Below are positions 6,124-12,196 of a stretch of 36,629 nucleotides of DNA, piece by piece. Both the position numbers and the translations under genes were made by a program. Where the stretch lies: positions 1 to 36,629 of the IMG/VR virus record IMGVR_UViG_3300032217_000592; one strand, given 5' to 3'. Every line of letters starts with the position of its first letter. The stretch's first letter is position 1. Under the pieces are notes generated by a model. The model was not told the origin of the DNA and did not search any database. It saw nothing but the letters and a program-made list of their open reading frames with translations. The stretch comes from a virus.

Positions 6124-6155
6124 TAAAAAATCCCCAATGTGGTGGTAGGGGATTT
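6124..6155 (-). terminator. Intrinsic terminator
   Basis: AAATCCCC (6155-6148) with GGGGATTT (6135-6128), 12-base loop, then a T run on the minus strand. It lies only about 20-30 bases after the start expected from promoter 1, so that promoter would make an RNA of roughly 50 nt unless antiterminated. Confidence 0.75.
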
Positions 6156-6182
6156 CTTATCAACACTTCACAACAACTTTAA

Positions 6183-6197
6183 CATTATAGCACATTG
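6183..6197 (-). promoter_or_regulatory. Promoter 1 (extended -10)
   Basis: TCAATGTGCTATAAT on the minus strand, with a perfect TGCTATAAT extended -10 and no good -35. The same 15 bases recur at 8275-8261, again directly behind a terminator hairpin. Confidence 0.6.
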
Positions 6198-6204
6198 AAT
6201 ACAA

Positions 6205-6235
6205 AAAGAAAAGCCCCTAAGGTACCAAGGGACTT
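6205..6235 (-). terminator. Terminator of the glycosyltransferase operon
   Basis: AAGTCCCT (6235-6228) with AGGGGCTT (6218-6211), including one G-U pair, followed by TTTTCTTTTT on the minus strand. Confidence 0.75.
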
Positions 6236-6344
6236 CTCTCGACCTGGCGTGTTTGTTTGTGGCGGCAGGGTAATATACCAATGACAATATAATACCCTAA
6301 TGTACGAGCAGGTTTTAAAGACCTACTATGAATACACTATATAC

Positions 6345-7004
6345 CTAATTGTTTTTTTGCACAAGCTTTTTCAGCATATATTCTAACAATTCATCATGCT
6401 TGCTGATTGAGCCACTGACCATACTAGTCCCATGCTTCCTGTAATAGAATAAATACTCCTGAACAGTTGCCACTGAATAGCCTGCTTGAGTGGCTCGTAT
6501 CCAGAAATCCCAGTCCTCATAGCCATCTCGCATAGCCTCATCATAGCCACCTAGTTTCTCCCACATACTCTTTCTAAATAATGAGCAACAGTTTATCTGA
6601 TTCCATTTAAGAAAGTTTGCAGGCTGAGGATTCCTATCAAACATGTGTTGCTCAACATAGTCACCAAAAGTTTCTTGCCCCACTCCCGCAATATCTGCAC
6701 CAACTGCCAAGCATTTCTCCACCATAGTCGGGTCTATTTTGTCATCTGCATCAAGTGGCAATACCCATTCTGTAGCTACACATCGTATGCCAGTGTTTCT
6801 TGCCCCAGAGAGTCCCTTATTTTGCTGTCTAATATATGTAACAGGATATTTGCTGGCAACCGCATATGCATCGTCAGGCGAGCCATCATCAACGACAATC
6901 ACCTCACAAGGCACTGTCTGAGCTAGAGCAGACTCAATCGCATCAGGAAGAAAGTGGGCTTGCCCATAGCAAGGAATAACTATCGTGGCTGGCTTGCTAT
7001 CCAT
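6345..7004 (-). CDS. Glycosyltransferase family 2 (GT-A)
   Basis: 219 residues. A typical GT2 N terminus (ATIVIPCYGQAHFLPDAIES, then CEVIVVDDGSPDDA) leads to the metal-binding LDADD motif at about residues 80-84. The acceptor-side motif YEDWDFWIRA near 165 supplies the probable catalytic Asp. It would transfer a sugar from a nucleotide-sugar donor in the cytoplasm. There is no membrane segment. The start overlaps the methyltransferase by 25 bases, so the two are co-translated, and they may modify one glycan or nucleotide target. Unlike the late glycosyltransferases (22377-24021), this one is in the early unit, so host surface or DNA modification is as likely as virion glycosylation. Confidence 0.9.
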   Translation of the reverse strand: MDSKPATIVIPCYGQAHFLPDAIESALAQTVPCEVIVVDDGSPDDAYAVASKYPVTYIRQQNKGLSGARNTGIRCVATEWVLPLDADDKIDPTMVEKCLAVGADIAGVGQETFGDYVEQHMFDRNPQPANFLKWNQINCCSLFRKSMWEKLGGYDEAMRDGYEDWDFWIRATQAGYSVATVQEYLFYYRKHGTSMVSGSISKHDELLEYMLKKLVQKNN

Positions 7005-7516
7005 ACTGAGCAGAAATGTCCTGTGTCACGAATGTCAACTTGTTTGAAGAATGTTTCTAATATGCCCTTTAGTTCTTCTAGGGTGTATTCATATAAATGG
7101 TATGGATTAGTCGTTGGTACAACCTTATTAGGGGTAGAACCAATGAACTTACCATCATCTTTCAATCTTGCTTTTACCTGTTCCAGTAGTGGCTCTAACT
7201 GCTTACGCTCGATGTGTTCAATAAATTCAGTGGATACAATCGTGTCATACTTGCCACCTGGAAGTTTGTCTGGATATACCCATTGTTTCATCGCAAGTTT
7301 GTCGTGTTTAAATGCTTCTTGGAACTTATCCACAGCTATAACAGAGGTAACATCTTCTTTATTGAGATACTGAGCGGTGAACATTAAGCCACCAGCACCA
7401 ATGTCTAACACATCGCCAGTCACATGTGGCAACAGATAATCCCAGTAAGCTTTATCATATGCTAATTGGTCTGGGTTCTCATCATGGGTAACCTGTGTGC
7501 TTCTTTCGTGTGCCAT
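6980..7516 (-). CDS. Class I SAM-dependent methyltransferase
   Basis: About 178 residues. ATG 7516 is preferred over 7519, because AAAGGAG then sits at a normal distance. Motif I is VLDIGAGGLMFT (about 37-48), the acidic end of beta 2 is VIAVDKF, motif IV region is YDTIVSTEFIEHI, and a C-terminal NPYHLYEYTLEEL segment follows. This resembles the Methyltransf_11/23 small-molecule and glycan methyltransferases more than DNA methylases, since no DPPY or NPPF motif is present. It sits between RusA and the glycosyltransferase in one overlapping operon and may methylate a sugar made by the neighbour. The substrate is unknown. Confidence 0.85.
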   Translation of the reverse strand: MAHERSTQVTHDENPDQLAYDKAYWDYLLPHVTGDVLDIGAGGLMFTAQYLNKEDVTSVIAVDKFQEAFKHDKLAMKQWVYPDKLPGGKYDTIVSTEFIEHIERKQLEPLLEQVKARLKDDGKFIGSTPNKVVPTTNPYHLYEYTLEELKGILETFFKQVDIRDTGHFCSVWIASQPR

Positions 7517-7866
7517 CATAACTCCTTTATTGCTAATTCTACTCGTGGGTTTTCTCTATCTAATTGTGCATCTGCGTAGCCAATAACCAAGTGTTGCCAG
7601 TCATCATCAGGCACGATGCCTTCATCTACGAGTAAATCGTTTATACTTTCAATCATATTTGAAATGTCCCTACGCCTCAGGTCTTGTACATAGAACATAT
7701 AAGTAATCTCAACCTTGTTCTCATATTTGGCTTGTTGAGAGGCTCTCAGTTGCGTTGTAGCATCTTTATGCCATGCAGAATACCTTTTGCTAGGAAACGA
7801 CCTCCCAGAGCGTGTATTGATGCGAGAGTTTTTTTTACTTGGCACTTGTCCCAATATAGTAATCAT
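7516..7866 (-). CDS. rusA: RusA-family Holliday junction resolvase
   Basis: 116 residues. The RusA signature is visible: an N-terminal beta strand and basic loop (VPSKKNSR), then RRRDISNMIESINDLLVDEGIVPDDDW (residues 64-90), giving the acidic metal-binding residues D67, D77 and D87-89. Dimers of this enzyme cut four-way DNA junctions during late replication and recombination, often before packaging. Its ATG overlaps the AP2 gene stop, and its stop overlaps the methyltransferase start. The length is normal for the family. Confidence 0.9.
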   Translation of the reverse strand: MITILGQVPSKKNSRINTRSGRSFPSKRYSAWHKDATTQLRASQQAKYENKVEITYMFYVQDLRRRDISNMIESINDLLVDEGIVPDDDWQHLVIGYADAQLDRENPRVELAIKEL

Positions 7867-8114
7867 CAGCTTATCCCTCTAAACTTCTCTCGTTGTTCCT
7901 TACGCTGCAATTCCCACCACTTCTTAGAATACTTCTCTATTACTGGAGCTGGTGGGTTCTTTGCGTATTCTTCGAGGAAAGAAAAAAGAGCTTGCTTTGC
8001 TTCGTCAAACTCTTTATATTTTCCCAGATTGTAGGTTACATTCTGTCTATTTATCCGCACATCAAACTTACCAGACTGTTTATTGAGAAAGATGCCCTTA
8101 ACCCCGTTTATCAT
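7866..8114 (-). CDS. Stand-alone AP2-like DNA-binding protein
   Basis: 82 residues. Residues 3-50 follow the AP2/ERF pattern: a Gly-Val strand (GVKGIFLNKQSGKFDVRI), a short turn, YNLGKYKEFDEAKQALFSF as strand plus helix. A basic helical tail (WWELQRKEQREKFRG) follows. AP2 domains in phages normally form the C terminus of HNH nucleases such as the one at 3361; here no nuclease part exists. It could be a transcription regulator or a decayed homing gene. It is first in the RusA-methyltransferase-glycosyltransferase operon. It has no Shine-Dalgarno, and the -10 hexamer ends exactly six bases before the ATG, so it should be translated from a leaderless mRNA. Confidence 0.75.
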   Translation of the reverse strand: MINGVKGIFLNKQSGKFDVRINRQNVTYNLGKYKEFDEAKQALFSFLEEYAKNPPAPVIEKYSKKWWELQRKEQREKFRGIS

Positions 8115-8137
8115 AAGCGAACTGTATCACGCTTATG
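8112..8137. promoter_or_regulatory. Inverted repeat across the AP2 gene promoter and start
   Basis: CATAAGCG (8112-8119) and CGCTTATG (8130-8137), 10-base centre. It spans the -10 and the ATG. Because transcription should begin at the ATG, the left arm alone is in the mRNA, so this is more likely a DNA operator than an RNA hairpin. Confidence 0.5.
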
Positions 8138-8149
8138 TGATTAGGTCAA
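8121..8149 (-). promoter_or_regulatory. Leaderless promoter of the AP2-RusA operon
   Basis: TTGACC (8149-8144), 17-base spacer, extended -10 TGATACAGT (hexamer 8126-8121), then six bases to ATG 8114. The spacer contains AATCACATAAGC, shared with promoter 2 of the initiator. Confidence 0.65.
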
Positions 8150-8250
8150 GACTCTTTTATTGTTCTGTCTTTCAGTTGCTTTCGGATGCTTCGGAGCGTT
8201 CCCTCATACTCATAGTGCAGAGTGAACTTTTCTAATTTGGATGCTGTCAT
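8146..8250 (-). CDS. 34-residue basic protein
   Basis: MTASKLEKFTLHYEYEGTLR then SIRKQLKDRTIKES. A short strand-like start is followed by a basic amphipathic helix. No family is recognised. It has its own promoter: TGCTATAAT ends ten bases before the ATG, leaving almost no leader. Its TGA lies inside the -35 of the next promoter, which fits tight packing of real elements. It could be a small regulator of the downstream operon, but that is only inferred from position. Confidence 0.55.
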   Translation of the reverse strand: MTASKLEKFTLHYEYEGTLRSIRKQLKDRTIKES

Positions 8251-8260
8251 AAGCTTTTTT

Positions 8261-8275
8261 ATTATAGCACATTGA
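8261..8275 (-). promoter_or_regulatory. Promoter (extended -10)
   Basis: TCAATGTGCTATAAT on the minus strand, identical over 15 bases to 6197-6183. The ATG of the 34-residue gene follows ten bases after the hexamer. Confidence 0.6.
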
Positions 8276-8277
8276 GA

Positions 8278-8300
8278 AGCCCCCTCTTGTGAAGGGGGCT
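8278..8300 (-). terminator. Probable terminator
   Basis: Perfect 8-base stem AGCCCCCT / AGGGGGCT with a 7-base loop, then TTCTC on the minus strand. The T run is poor. It follows the end of the small-gene operon (stop at 8326) and directly precedes the next promoter. Confidence 0.55.
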
Positions 8301-8325
8301 ATAGCTGAACCTTGTGAGTTCCCCC

Positions 8326-8544
8326 CTATTGTACCACTGCCTCCTTCTTGTTTGATCCCCGTCGGCTGATACGACCTCCTTTAGCTCCTGCTGCTGCTCG
8401 TTTCTCTGGTGTCATCGCAGCGAATCCTTTGGTTACACCTGTTTTAACTCCACCCATATGTCCGATTAAGCAGTAATACATATCTCCATATTTCTCTTTG
8501 ATTGTTGTTGCTGCACGCTTTCCACCTTCTGATGTCCCACTCAT
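8326..8544 (-). CDS. KGG-motif small basic protein, copy 1
   Basis: 72 residues, rich in Gly, Ala, Lys and Arg. The core GGKRAATTIKEKYG...HMGGVKTGVTKGFA...PEKRAAAGAKGGRISRR shows the repeated K-G-G / G-F-A pattern of the stress-protein-like KGG family, found in many phages. These are usually disordered and may bind nucleic acid. A paralogue with the same order of motifs lies at 10047-10286. It overlaps the upstream gene by four bases (ATGA) and is the last gene of this operon, followed by a hairpin. Confidence 0.75.
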   Translation of the reverse strand: MSGTSEGGKRAATTIKEKYGDMYYCLIGHMGGVKTGVTKGFAAMTPEKRAAAGAKGGRISRRGSNKKEAVVQ

Positions 8545-8723
8545 TGTTCTTCTCCTTTACTTATAACCAGCTCTGCTAGTTTCTCTTTATATAATTTATA
8601 TTGTCTAGATGCGTACTCTTGTTGCCTTGCTGCGTCTTCTTCAACTATCTTCCAGTGGCTCAGCATCATCTCTATGTGTTCTTGGCTGTTCGTTTCCAAG
8701 ATACTGTTGTTCTGTAATTCCAT
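8541..8723 (-). CDS. Hypothetical helical protein
   Basis: 60 residues, nearly all helix-forming and charged (ILETNSQEHIEMMLSHWKIV, EEDAARQQEYASRQYKLYKEK). GAGG stands close before the ATG at 8723, but this start overlaps the upstream gene by 83 bases. An internal ATG-ATG at 8669 would shorten the overlap but has no ribosome site, so the long overlap is kept. No family is recognised. It probably forms a coiled coil. Confidence 0.55.
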   Translation of the reverse strand: MELQNNSILETNSQEHIEMMLSHWKIVEEDAARQQEYASRQYKLYKEKLAELVISKGEEQ

Positions 8724-8889
8724 AATCCTCTACCCTATCTAACTCTGTTAATCTTTTTAATACTTCGTCTTGCATACCCTTGTAGTGTTCATACTCTTTC
8801 CAGATTCTCCCCAGTTGCCATGATAAATGTGCAAGTCTGTCTGTAAGTGCCTGTCGTTCATGGAAGTATGCGTATTTGTCTTCACTCAC
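8641..8889 (-). CDS. Hypothetical coiled-coil protein
   Basis: 82 residues. Residues 8-55 form one long amphipathic helix (ERQALTDRLAHLSWQLGRIW, then KEYEHYKGMQDEVLKRLTEL), likely a coiled coil. The tail is polar. It overlaps both the gene before it (8 bases) and the gene after it. No enzymatic motif. Confidence 0.6.
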   Translation of the reverse strand: MSEDKYAYFHERQALTDRLAHLSWQLGRIWKEYEHYKGMQDEVLKRLTELDRVEDYGITEQQYLGNEQPRTHRDDAEPLEDS

Positions 8890-9253
8890 TTTTCCACTCC
8901 TCTAGTTGTTTCTCAAGCTTTTTTATACGGTCTGCAAGATGTTCGCCTATAAGTGAATCAACCAAGTCGTCCTTATCATCATCGCCCCAATAATGGCTGT
9001 CTAGCCTTTCCAGCTCCTCTATCTGCCTTTTGGTAACATACTGGTTGATAAACCAATCAAGTATTTGTTCAGCTTCAGTGAGTGTGTAGGCATCTCTAAT
9101 ACGGTTGGCTACTTGCCTTTTATCGGGTAGCTCATCCACTGACATAGAACTTTTAAACCTAACGGATTCGTTACCTTTAGAACCCTGAACCCTCGCCAAC
9201 TGATGTTCTCGTTCTGAATACACAGGTGTACGGCTATTAGATGTATCTGTCAT
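8882..9253 (-). CDS. Hypothetical charged protein
   Basis: 123 residues. A polar, probably disordered first 45 residues is followed by helices (RQVANRIRDAYTLTEAEQIL, DWFINQYVTKRQIEELERLD), an acidic patch (WGDDDKDDLVDSLIGE) and a C-terminal charged helix. GGGGAGG upstream is a strong ribosome site. It resembles its neighbour at 9329 in having a helical core and acidic middle. No known family. Two 13-codon ORFs lie between it and that gene. Confidence 0.65.
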   Translation of the reverse strand: MTDTSNSRTPVYSEREHQLARVQGSKGNESVRFKSSMSVDELPDKRQVANRIRDAYTLTEAEQILDWFINQYVTKRQIEELERLDSHYWGDDDKDDLVDSLIGEHLADRIKKLEKQLEEWKSE

Positions 9254-9256
9254 GAC

Positions 9257-9298
9257 TTAGCCTCCCCAGCTAATTGTGTATTCAGTTATTTTACTCAT
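9257..9298 (-). CDS. 13-residue micro-ORF (MSKITEYTISWGG)
   Basis: GGAGG stands five bases before the ATG. The ATG overlaps the stop of the preceding micro-ORF, and the TAA lies four bases before the ATG of 8882-9253. Its own GGGGAGG codons serve as the ribosome site of that gene. It may be a coupling or leader peptide. Confidence 0.4.
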   Translation of the reverse strand: MSKITEYTISWGG

Positions 9299-9332
9299 CA
9301 TTTCCTCCATCTTTAGAATTATTACTTGTCAT
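9291..9332 (-). CDS. 13-residue micro-ORF (MTSNNSKDGGNDE)
   Basis: Preceded by AAAGGAG, with the ATG overlapping the stop of the gene at 9329 (ATGA). Its GATGGAGGAA codons provide the ribosome site of the next micro-ORF. Together the two form a relay of coupled reinitiation sites. Confidence 0.4.
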   Translation of the reverse strand: MTSNNSKDGGNDE

Positions 9333-9607
9333 TGTTTCCACTCCTTTAGTTTTTGGCGAAGTTCTTTACGAAGCTGGTTTCTGGCAGCATAGTCATAATC
9401 TGAGTCAATAGTAAGTGCATCATACTTATCATCTTCACCTATCATCTTCTCAAACTCATCTGCCATTAGTTTTTTGATTTTATCTTGTAGTTCGTCTTTT
9501 GCATTATGCAATACATCTTGTACATTCTGACCTACATTTAATTCTTGCTCAATAAACCACATACGGTCAGCTAGTATCTTATCTAATCGTGTATCTATAT
9601 CACTCAT
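9329..9607 (-). CDS. Hypothetical charged helical protein
   Basis: 92 residues. MSDIDTRLDKILADRMWFIE starts a mostly helical chain with an acidic centre (MIGEDDKYDALTIDSDYDYA) and a basic end (LRKELRQKLKEWKQ). The closing LKEW motif is also found at the end of the neighbour 8882-9253 (LEEWKSE), so the two may be distant duplicates. No known domain. It overlaps the upstream membrane protein gene by eight bases. Confidence 0.65.
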   Translation of the reverse strand: MSDIDTRLDKILADRMWFIEQELNVGQNVQDVLHNAKDELQDKIKKLMADEFEKMIGEDDKYDALTIDSDYDYAARNQLRKELRQKLKEWKQ

Positions 9608-9812
9608 ATACTCTCCAGCTTTTTATAGGCACATAGCGAGTGCTAGTCCTAACAAAACATCCACCGAAGAAATCATACTTTGTCACAGTCAATGTTTCTG
9701 TACCAACTGATTTGCAACTGGCTGAACCTACAAAGTAGAATAGTGACAAGGACAAAGCACCCACCGATACTACAATCACAGTCCATGTGAGTATTGCTTT
9801 GAAAGTATTCAT
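9600..9812 (-). CDS. Small single-pass membrane protein
   Basis: 70 residues. Residues 6-29 (AILTWTVIVVSVGALSLSLF) are a membrane helix; the short N terminus carries one Lys. The outside part has two Cys (SASCKSV, GGCFVR) that could form a disulphide. The start overlaps the upstream stop (ATGA). Membrane-targeted early phage proteins often act in superinfection exclusion, but nothing here is specific. Confidence 0.7.
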   Translation of the reverse strand: MNTFKAILTWTVIVVSVGALSLSLFYFVGSASCKSVGTETLTVTKYDFFGGCFVRTSTRYVPIKSWRVYE

Positions 9813-10084
9813 GACTCTACAACCTCACTGACCAGTTCAACTGGAACAATAGCGATGTCATCTTTGAAGAAACTTCCTTTTTGTTCTGCAAGGCTTAGTG
9901 CTTTATTGCAATCTATCTTATAAATCTTCTTATTCGTACCGAGCTGTACATAGTGATACTTATGTTGCATCAATACTATTTTCTTTACTCCGATACATAG
10001 GCTCCGTTTGTCTTTTTCAAACTGTCCTACAAAGCACATAAATGGTTTATGAACTATATGTATCTTCTGGCTTGTTGTTGTCAT
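9809..10084 (-). CDS. Hypothetical protein
   Basis: 91 residues, starting MTTTSQKIHIVHKPFMCFVG, with mixed strand-rich sequence (YHYVQLGTNKKIYKIDCNKA) and a C-terminal DDIAIVPVELVSEVVES. Probably a small beta-rich fold. AAAGGGG precedes the ATG. The start overlaps the KGG paralogue by 38 bases. No family is recognised. Confidence 0.6.
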   Translation of the reverse strand: MTTTSQKIHIVHKPFMCFVGQFEKDKRSLCIGVKKIVLMQHKYHYVQLGTNKKIYKIDCNKALSLAEQKGSFFKDDIAIVPVELVSEVVES

Positions 10085-10286
10085 CGTGTGTCCCCTTTAA
10101 TTTATTTCGTTCTCTTGCTTCTCTGCCCTTGATTCCTGCGAGTCTAGCCTTTTCTGGGTCATGGGCAAAGCCTTTCTTTATCCCACTGACTTGTCCACCT
10201 TTCTTACTAAACTCCGTATAGAAGTTTGGGTAGCGTTTCTTAATAGTTTCTATAGCCTTTAATCGTCCCTCTGGTGTTTGTGCCAC
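10047..10286 (-). CDS. KGG-motif small basic protein, copy 2
   Basis: 79 residues from GTG 10286, which overlaps the upstream TAG (TAGTG) and has GAGGAG before it. The core AIETIKKRYPNFYTEFSKKG, GQVSGIKKGFAHDPEKARLA, GIKGREARERN follows the same motif order as 8326-8544, so the two genes are paralogues separated by several unrelated genes. The C-terminal tail is acidic and differs. A nucleic-acid or stress role is a family-level guess. Confidence 0.7.
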   Translation of the reverse strand: MAQTPEGRLKAIETIKKRYPNFYTEFSKKGGQVSGIKKGFAHDPEKARLAGIKGREARERNKLKGTHDDNNKPEDTYSS

Positions 10287-10429
10287 TACTCTATCTCCTC
10301 ATATTCCTTTAGGCTGTCTTGATATGCTTCGACTGCTTCTGCGAGCGATTCTAGTGCCTCTCGTTGGTCATCTAGTGCTGCGATGAGTTCATCTAGCTTC
10401 TCAATAAATGTGTCGTTTAAGTCTTTCAT
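10286..10429 (-). CDS. 47-residue acidic coiled-coil protein
   Basis: A nearly uninterrupted acidic heptad helix: FIEKLDELIAALDDQREALE, then SLAEAVEAYQDSLKEYEEIE. AGGGGGC stands before the ATG at 10429. Its stop overlaps the GTG of the next gene. Likely a dimerisation helix or small antagonist. No family is recognised. Confidence 0.65.
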   Translation of the reverse strand: MKDLNDTFIEKLDELIAALDDQREALESLAEAVEAYQDSLKEYEEIE

Positions 10430-10437
10430 ATTGCCCC

Positions 10438-10665
10438 CTAGAATGGTGTCTTTAATTGCTTGACAACTTTGTTTAATCGTTTTGAAGAAAGTTTCAATGC
10501 ATCAAGATGATTGTATGCAAATGTGCGCTCTAGTCTTGTAATGGCATTGTCGAGTTCCACGACTGCCCATGTTGCTTCGTCTGGCTCAGTCACTAATGTG
10601 TCTGGCTCAAGTGTGTCATATGGGGTTGTGTAGTCGTCTGCTAGTAATGTCTTTGTCTTACTCAT
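10438..10665 (-). CDS. Hypothetical protein
   Basis: 75 residues from ATG 10665, preceded by AAGGGGA and overlapping the end of the upstream gene. A longer frame exists but would run through that gene. The first half is acidic and Thr-rich (TTPYDTLEPDTLVTEPDEAT), the second a basic helix (NAITRLERTFAYNHLDALKL, then SSKRLNKVVKQLKTPF). No known domain. Confidence 0.6.
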   Translation of the reverse strand: MSKTKTLLADDYTTPYDTLEPDTLVTEPDEATWAVVELDNAITRLERTFAYNHLDALKLSSKRLNKVVKQLKTPF

Positions 10666-10879
10666 CGTCTTCCCCTTCATATTCATCTGCGCCTTCCCAA
10701 GCATCCATTTCCATATCCATTTGATGGTCATGAAGAGTATCTTGTATGCCATCAATGGCTTCGTCAAATGGTGTGCCAACAAAGTATTGCTCAAGTTGTC
10801 GCTTGATATACTCTGGGTCTTTGTAGAATTTATTGGCAAGGCTATTTATTACTTGCTCCTGTGTTGTTGTGTAGGTCAT
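10658..10879 (-). CDS. Acidic hypothetical protein, first gene of the small-gene operon
   Basis: 73 residues. MTYTTTQEQVINSLANKFYK begins a small helical domain, and the last 20 residues are strongly acidic (MDMEMDAWEGADEYEGEDDE). Such tails can mimic DNA or bind basic partners. AAGGATG precedes the ATG. It directly follows a strong promoter with two palindromic operator-like sites, so it heads the operon that runs down to 8326. Confidence 0.65.
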   Translation of the reverse strand: MTYTTTQEQVINSLANKFYKDPEYIKRQLEQYFVGTPFDEAIDGIQDTLHDHQMDMEMDAWEGADEYEGEDDE

Positions 10880-10897
10880 TGTATAACATCCTTTCTT

Positions 10898-10943
10898 ATA
10901 ACTGTTATGTCATTATAGTAGCAAGGTATAACAGCTATGTCAA
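10898..10943 (-). promoter_or_regulatory. Early promoter with two palindromic operator-like sites
   Basis: TTGACA (10943-10938), 17-base spacer, extended -10 TGCTACTAT (hexamer 10920-10915); an overlapping TATAAT is at 10917-10912. ATAACTGTTAT, a perfect palindrome around one base, lies at 10898-10908 downstream of the -10, and ATAACAGCTAT at 10928-10938 in the spacer. The same motif occurs in the promoter at 12357-12384. Confidence 0.7.
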
Positions 10944-10965
10944 TAGTGATATGCTAGAAAGTAAA

Positions 10966-11430
10966 TTAAAATGGAATTGATGAGAGGTCAATCTTTTCCC
11001 CAAGTTCGATGTCATCATCATCGGGTAGATTATCTTCAACTTTGTCTTGCAACAATTCTTTTTGCTGCCTGAACTTTTCATAGCCATCACCAGCAGGCTG
11101 TGACTCACGAACTGCATTAAAGAAATAGCGAATGTCCATGCCAGACTTACCGTTGCTCTTAACTTCAAATGTTCGCCCGTTGATGTTTGCCTCGCCTTTG
11201 CTGTATACAGCTTCTAGTAATGCACTGAGTTGTCCTGAGCCAATATCTAGTACACCTTTATCTGTTTCGAGCGCATAGACTTTGCGATAGCCCTGTTCGT
11301 ATTTTTCTGATACTAGCATACGCTTTGCATTGTTGTCCCACATTTTCCACTGATAGCCAAAAGCTTTTAATACTTTGAATTCTTTTCCTACTAAGTCAGC
11401 TAATTTGGTGTAAGTTCTTTTTTCTTGCAT
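10966..11430 (-). CDS. SSB-like single-strand DNA-binding protein
   Basis: 154 residues. The first 115 residues are beta-rich with aromatic and basic residues (FKVLKAFGYQWKMWDNNAKR, GRTFEVKSNGKSGMDIRYFF). The end is an acidic linker and tip (NLPDDDDIELGEKIDLSSIPF), ending in the D-x-x-I-P-F type C-terminal peptide by which SSBs recruit partner proteins. A classical OB-fold cannot be proven by eye, but length, tail and neighbour (a Cas4-like nuclease, one base away) fit a phage ssDNA-binding or recombination mediator protein. Confidence 0.65.
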   Translation of the reverse strand: MQEKRTYTKLADLVGKEFKVLKAFGYQWKMWDNNAKRMLVSEKYEQGYRKVYALETDKGVLDIGSGQLSALLEAVYSKGEANINGRTFEVKSNGKSGMDIRYFFNAVRESQPAGDGYEKFRQQKELLQDKVEDNLPDDDDIELGEKIDLSSIPF

Positions 11431-11431
11431 T

Positions 11432-12196
11432 TTATTTCTCCTTTAATAGTTCAAGTGAGCAGCACTCACCTGTTTCTTGATTCTTATAATCACAGTATTT
11501 TGTAACACTTTCATATAGATTGTGTTCTGGTGAGCAAATGCACACAGGTGGCTTCTTTGCTTTCCATGCCTTATTCAATGTATCAAGTCTTGCTTTTACA
11601 TTGTCTAACAATTCTTTTTGCACTTCAGTGCTGTACACGACGATACGCCCAGACAAGCTGATATATACATAGTCTATATTCTTTACATCTATGCCTTCCT
11701 CACCCAGCAGCAACACATAGGCATGGTTCTGGAGTTCGTGGTGAAGGTACGGAGTTTCTTTAATACCCCAAGTGTTCACTTCTCGCCCAGCCCGTTGCAT
11801 TGTGCCAGTCTTTTCTTTTAGGTAGGTCTTGCCATCTCGTTCAACGAACGCCATGTCGTGAACTGACTTGACTTCCACCAACCGACTATCCGATAGCACA
11901 AGGTTATCGAATTCGCCAGTGAGGTCTAGCGTCTTGCTTGTGAGTCGCTGATTGCTCTCAGTTTTTCCATAGACTGTTTCAATTTGAGGTCGTATCATTT
12001 CTTCAAGCAAGTGTCCTGCTCCCCAGCGAATAACCAGTGCTGCCGATGGGTCATTTAATGGCTTGACACCAAGTCGCTTGTAATAATGCGCTCGTGGGCA
12101 ATCTGAAATAGAACTTGCATGCCATGATTCAAACACTCGTCGCTCGTTGCTGTCTTTAATAGCCTGATAGAGTGCAACAGATTTATCGTTGTTCAT
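11432..12196 (-). CDS. Cas4/RecB-like PD-(D/E)XK nuclease with Cys cluster
   Basis: 254 residues from ATG 12196, which overlaps the upstream stop (ATGA); a TTG at 12202 is less likely. SSISDCPRAHYY (28-39) gives C33. GHLLEE (61-66), GEFDNL (94-99, D97), LVEVKS (106-111, E108 and K110) and HHELQNHAY (152-160) are the nuclease motifs. Cysteines at 219, 221, 235, 245 and 246 cluster at the end. One early Cys plus three or more late Cys is the iron-sulphur arrangement of Cas4 and AddB nucleases. No Cas genes are present, so a 5'-3' exonuclease for recombination with the SSB-like neighbour is the likely role. Confidence 0.85.
   Translation of the reverse strand: MNNDKSVALYQAIKDSNERRVFESWHASSISDCPRAHYYKRLGVKPLNDPSAALVIRWGAGHLLEEMIRPQIETVYGKTESNQRLTSKTLDLTGEFDNLVLSDSRLVEVKSVHDMAFVERDGKTYLKEKTGTMQRAGREVNTWGIKETPYLHHELQNHAYVLLLGEEGIDVKNIDYVYISLSGRIVVYSTEVQKELLDNVKARLDTLNKAWKAKKPPVCICSPEHNLYESVTKYCDYKNQETGECCSLELLKEK

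Larger units (their letters stand above)
5984..6344. other. Intergenic regulatory region upstream of the initiator
   Basis: There is no gene in this 361-base stretch. Read in minus-strand order it holds an inverted repeat AGGGTA / TACCCT (6267-6298), a terminator (6235-6205), promoter 1 (6197-6183), a terminator (6155-6124), promoter 2 (6115-6087), an attenuator-like terminator (6051-6005) and the initiator ribosome site. Two promoter-terminator units therefore stand in series before the gene. Confidence 0.7.

Noticed and set aside
10666-10839. N-terminal extension of the gene at 10438-10665
   Set aside because: It would run in another frame through the acidic gene 10658-10879; the ATG at 10665 has its own ribosome site.
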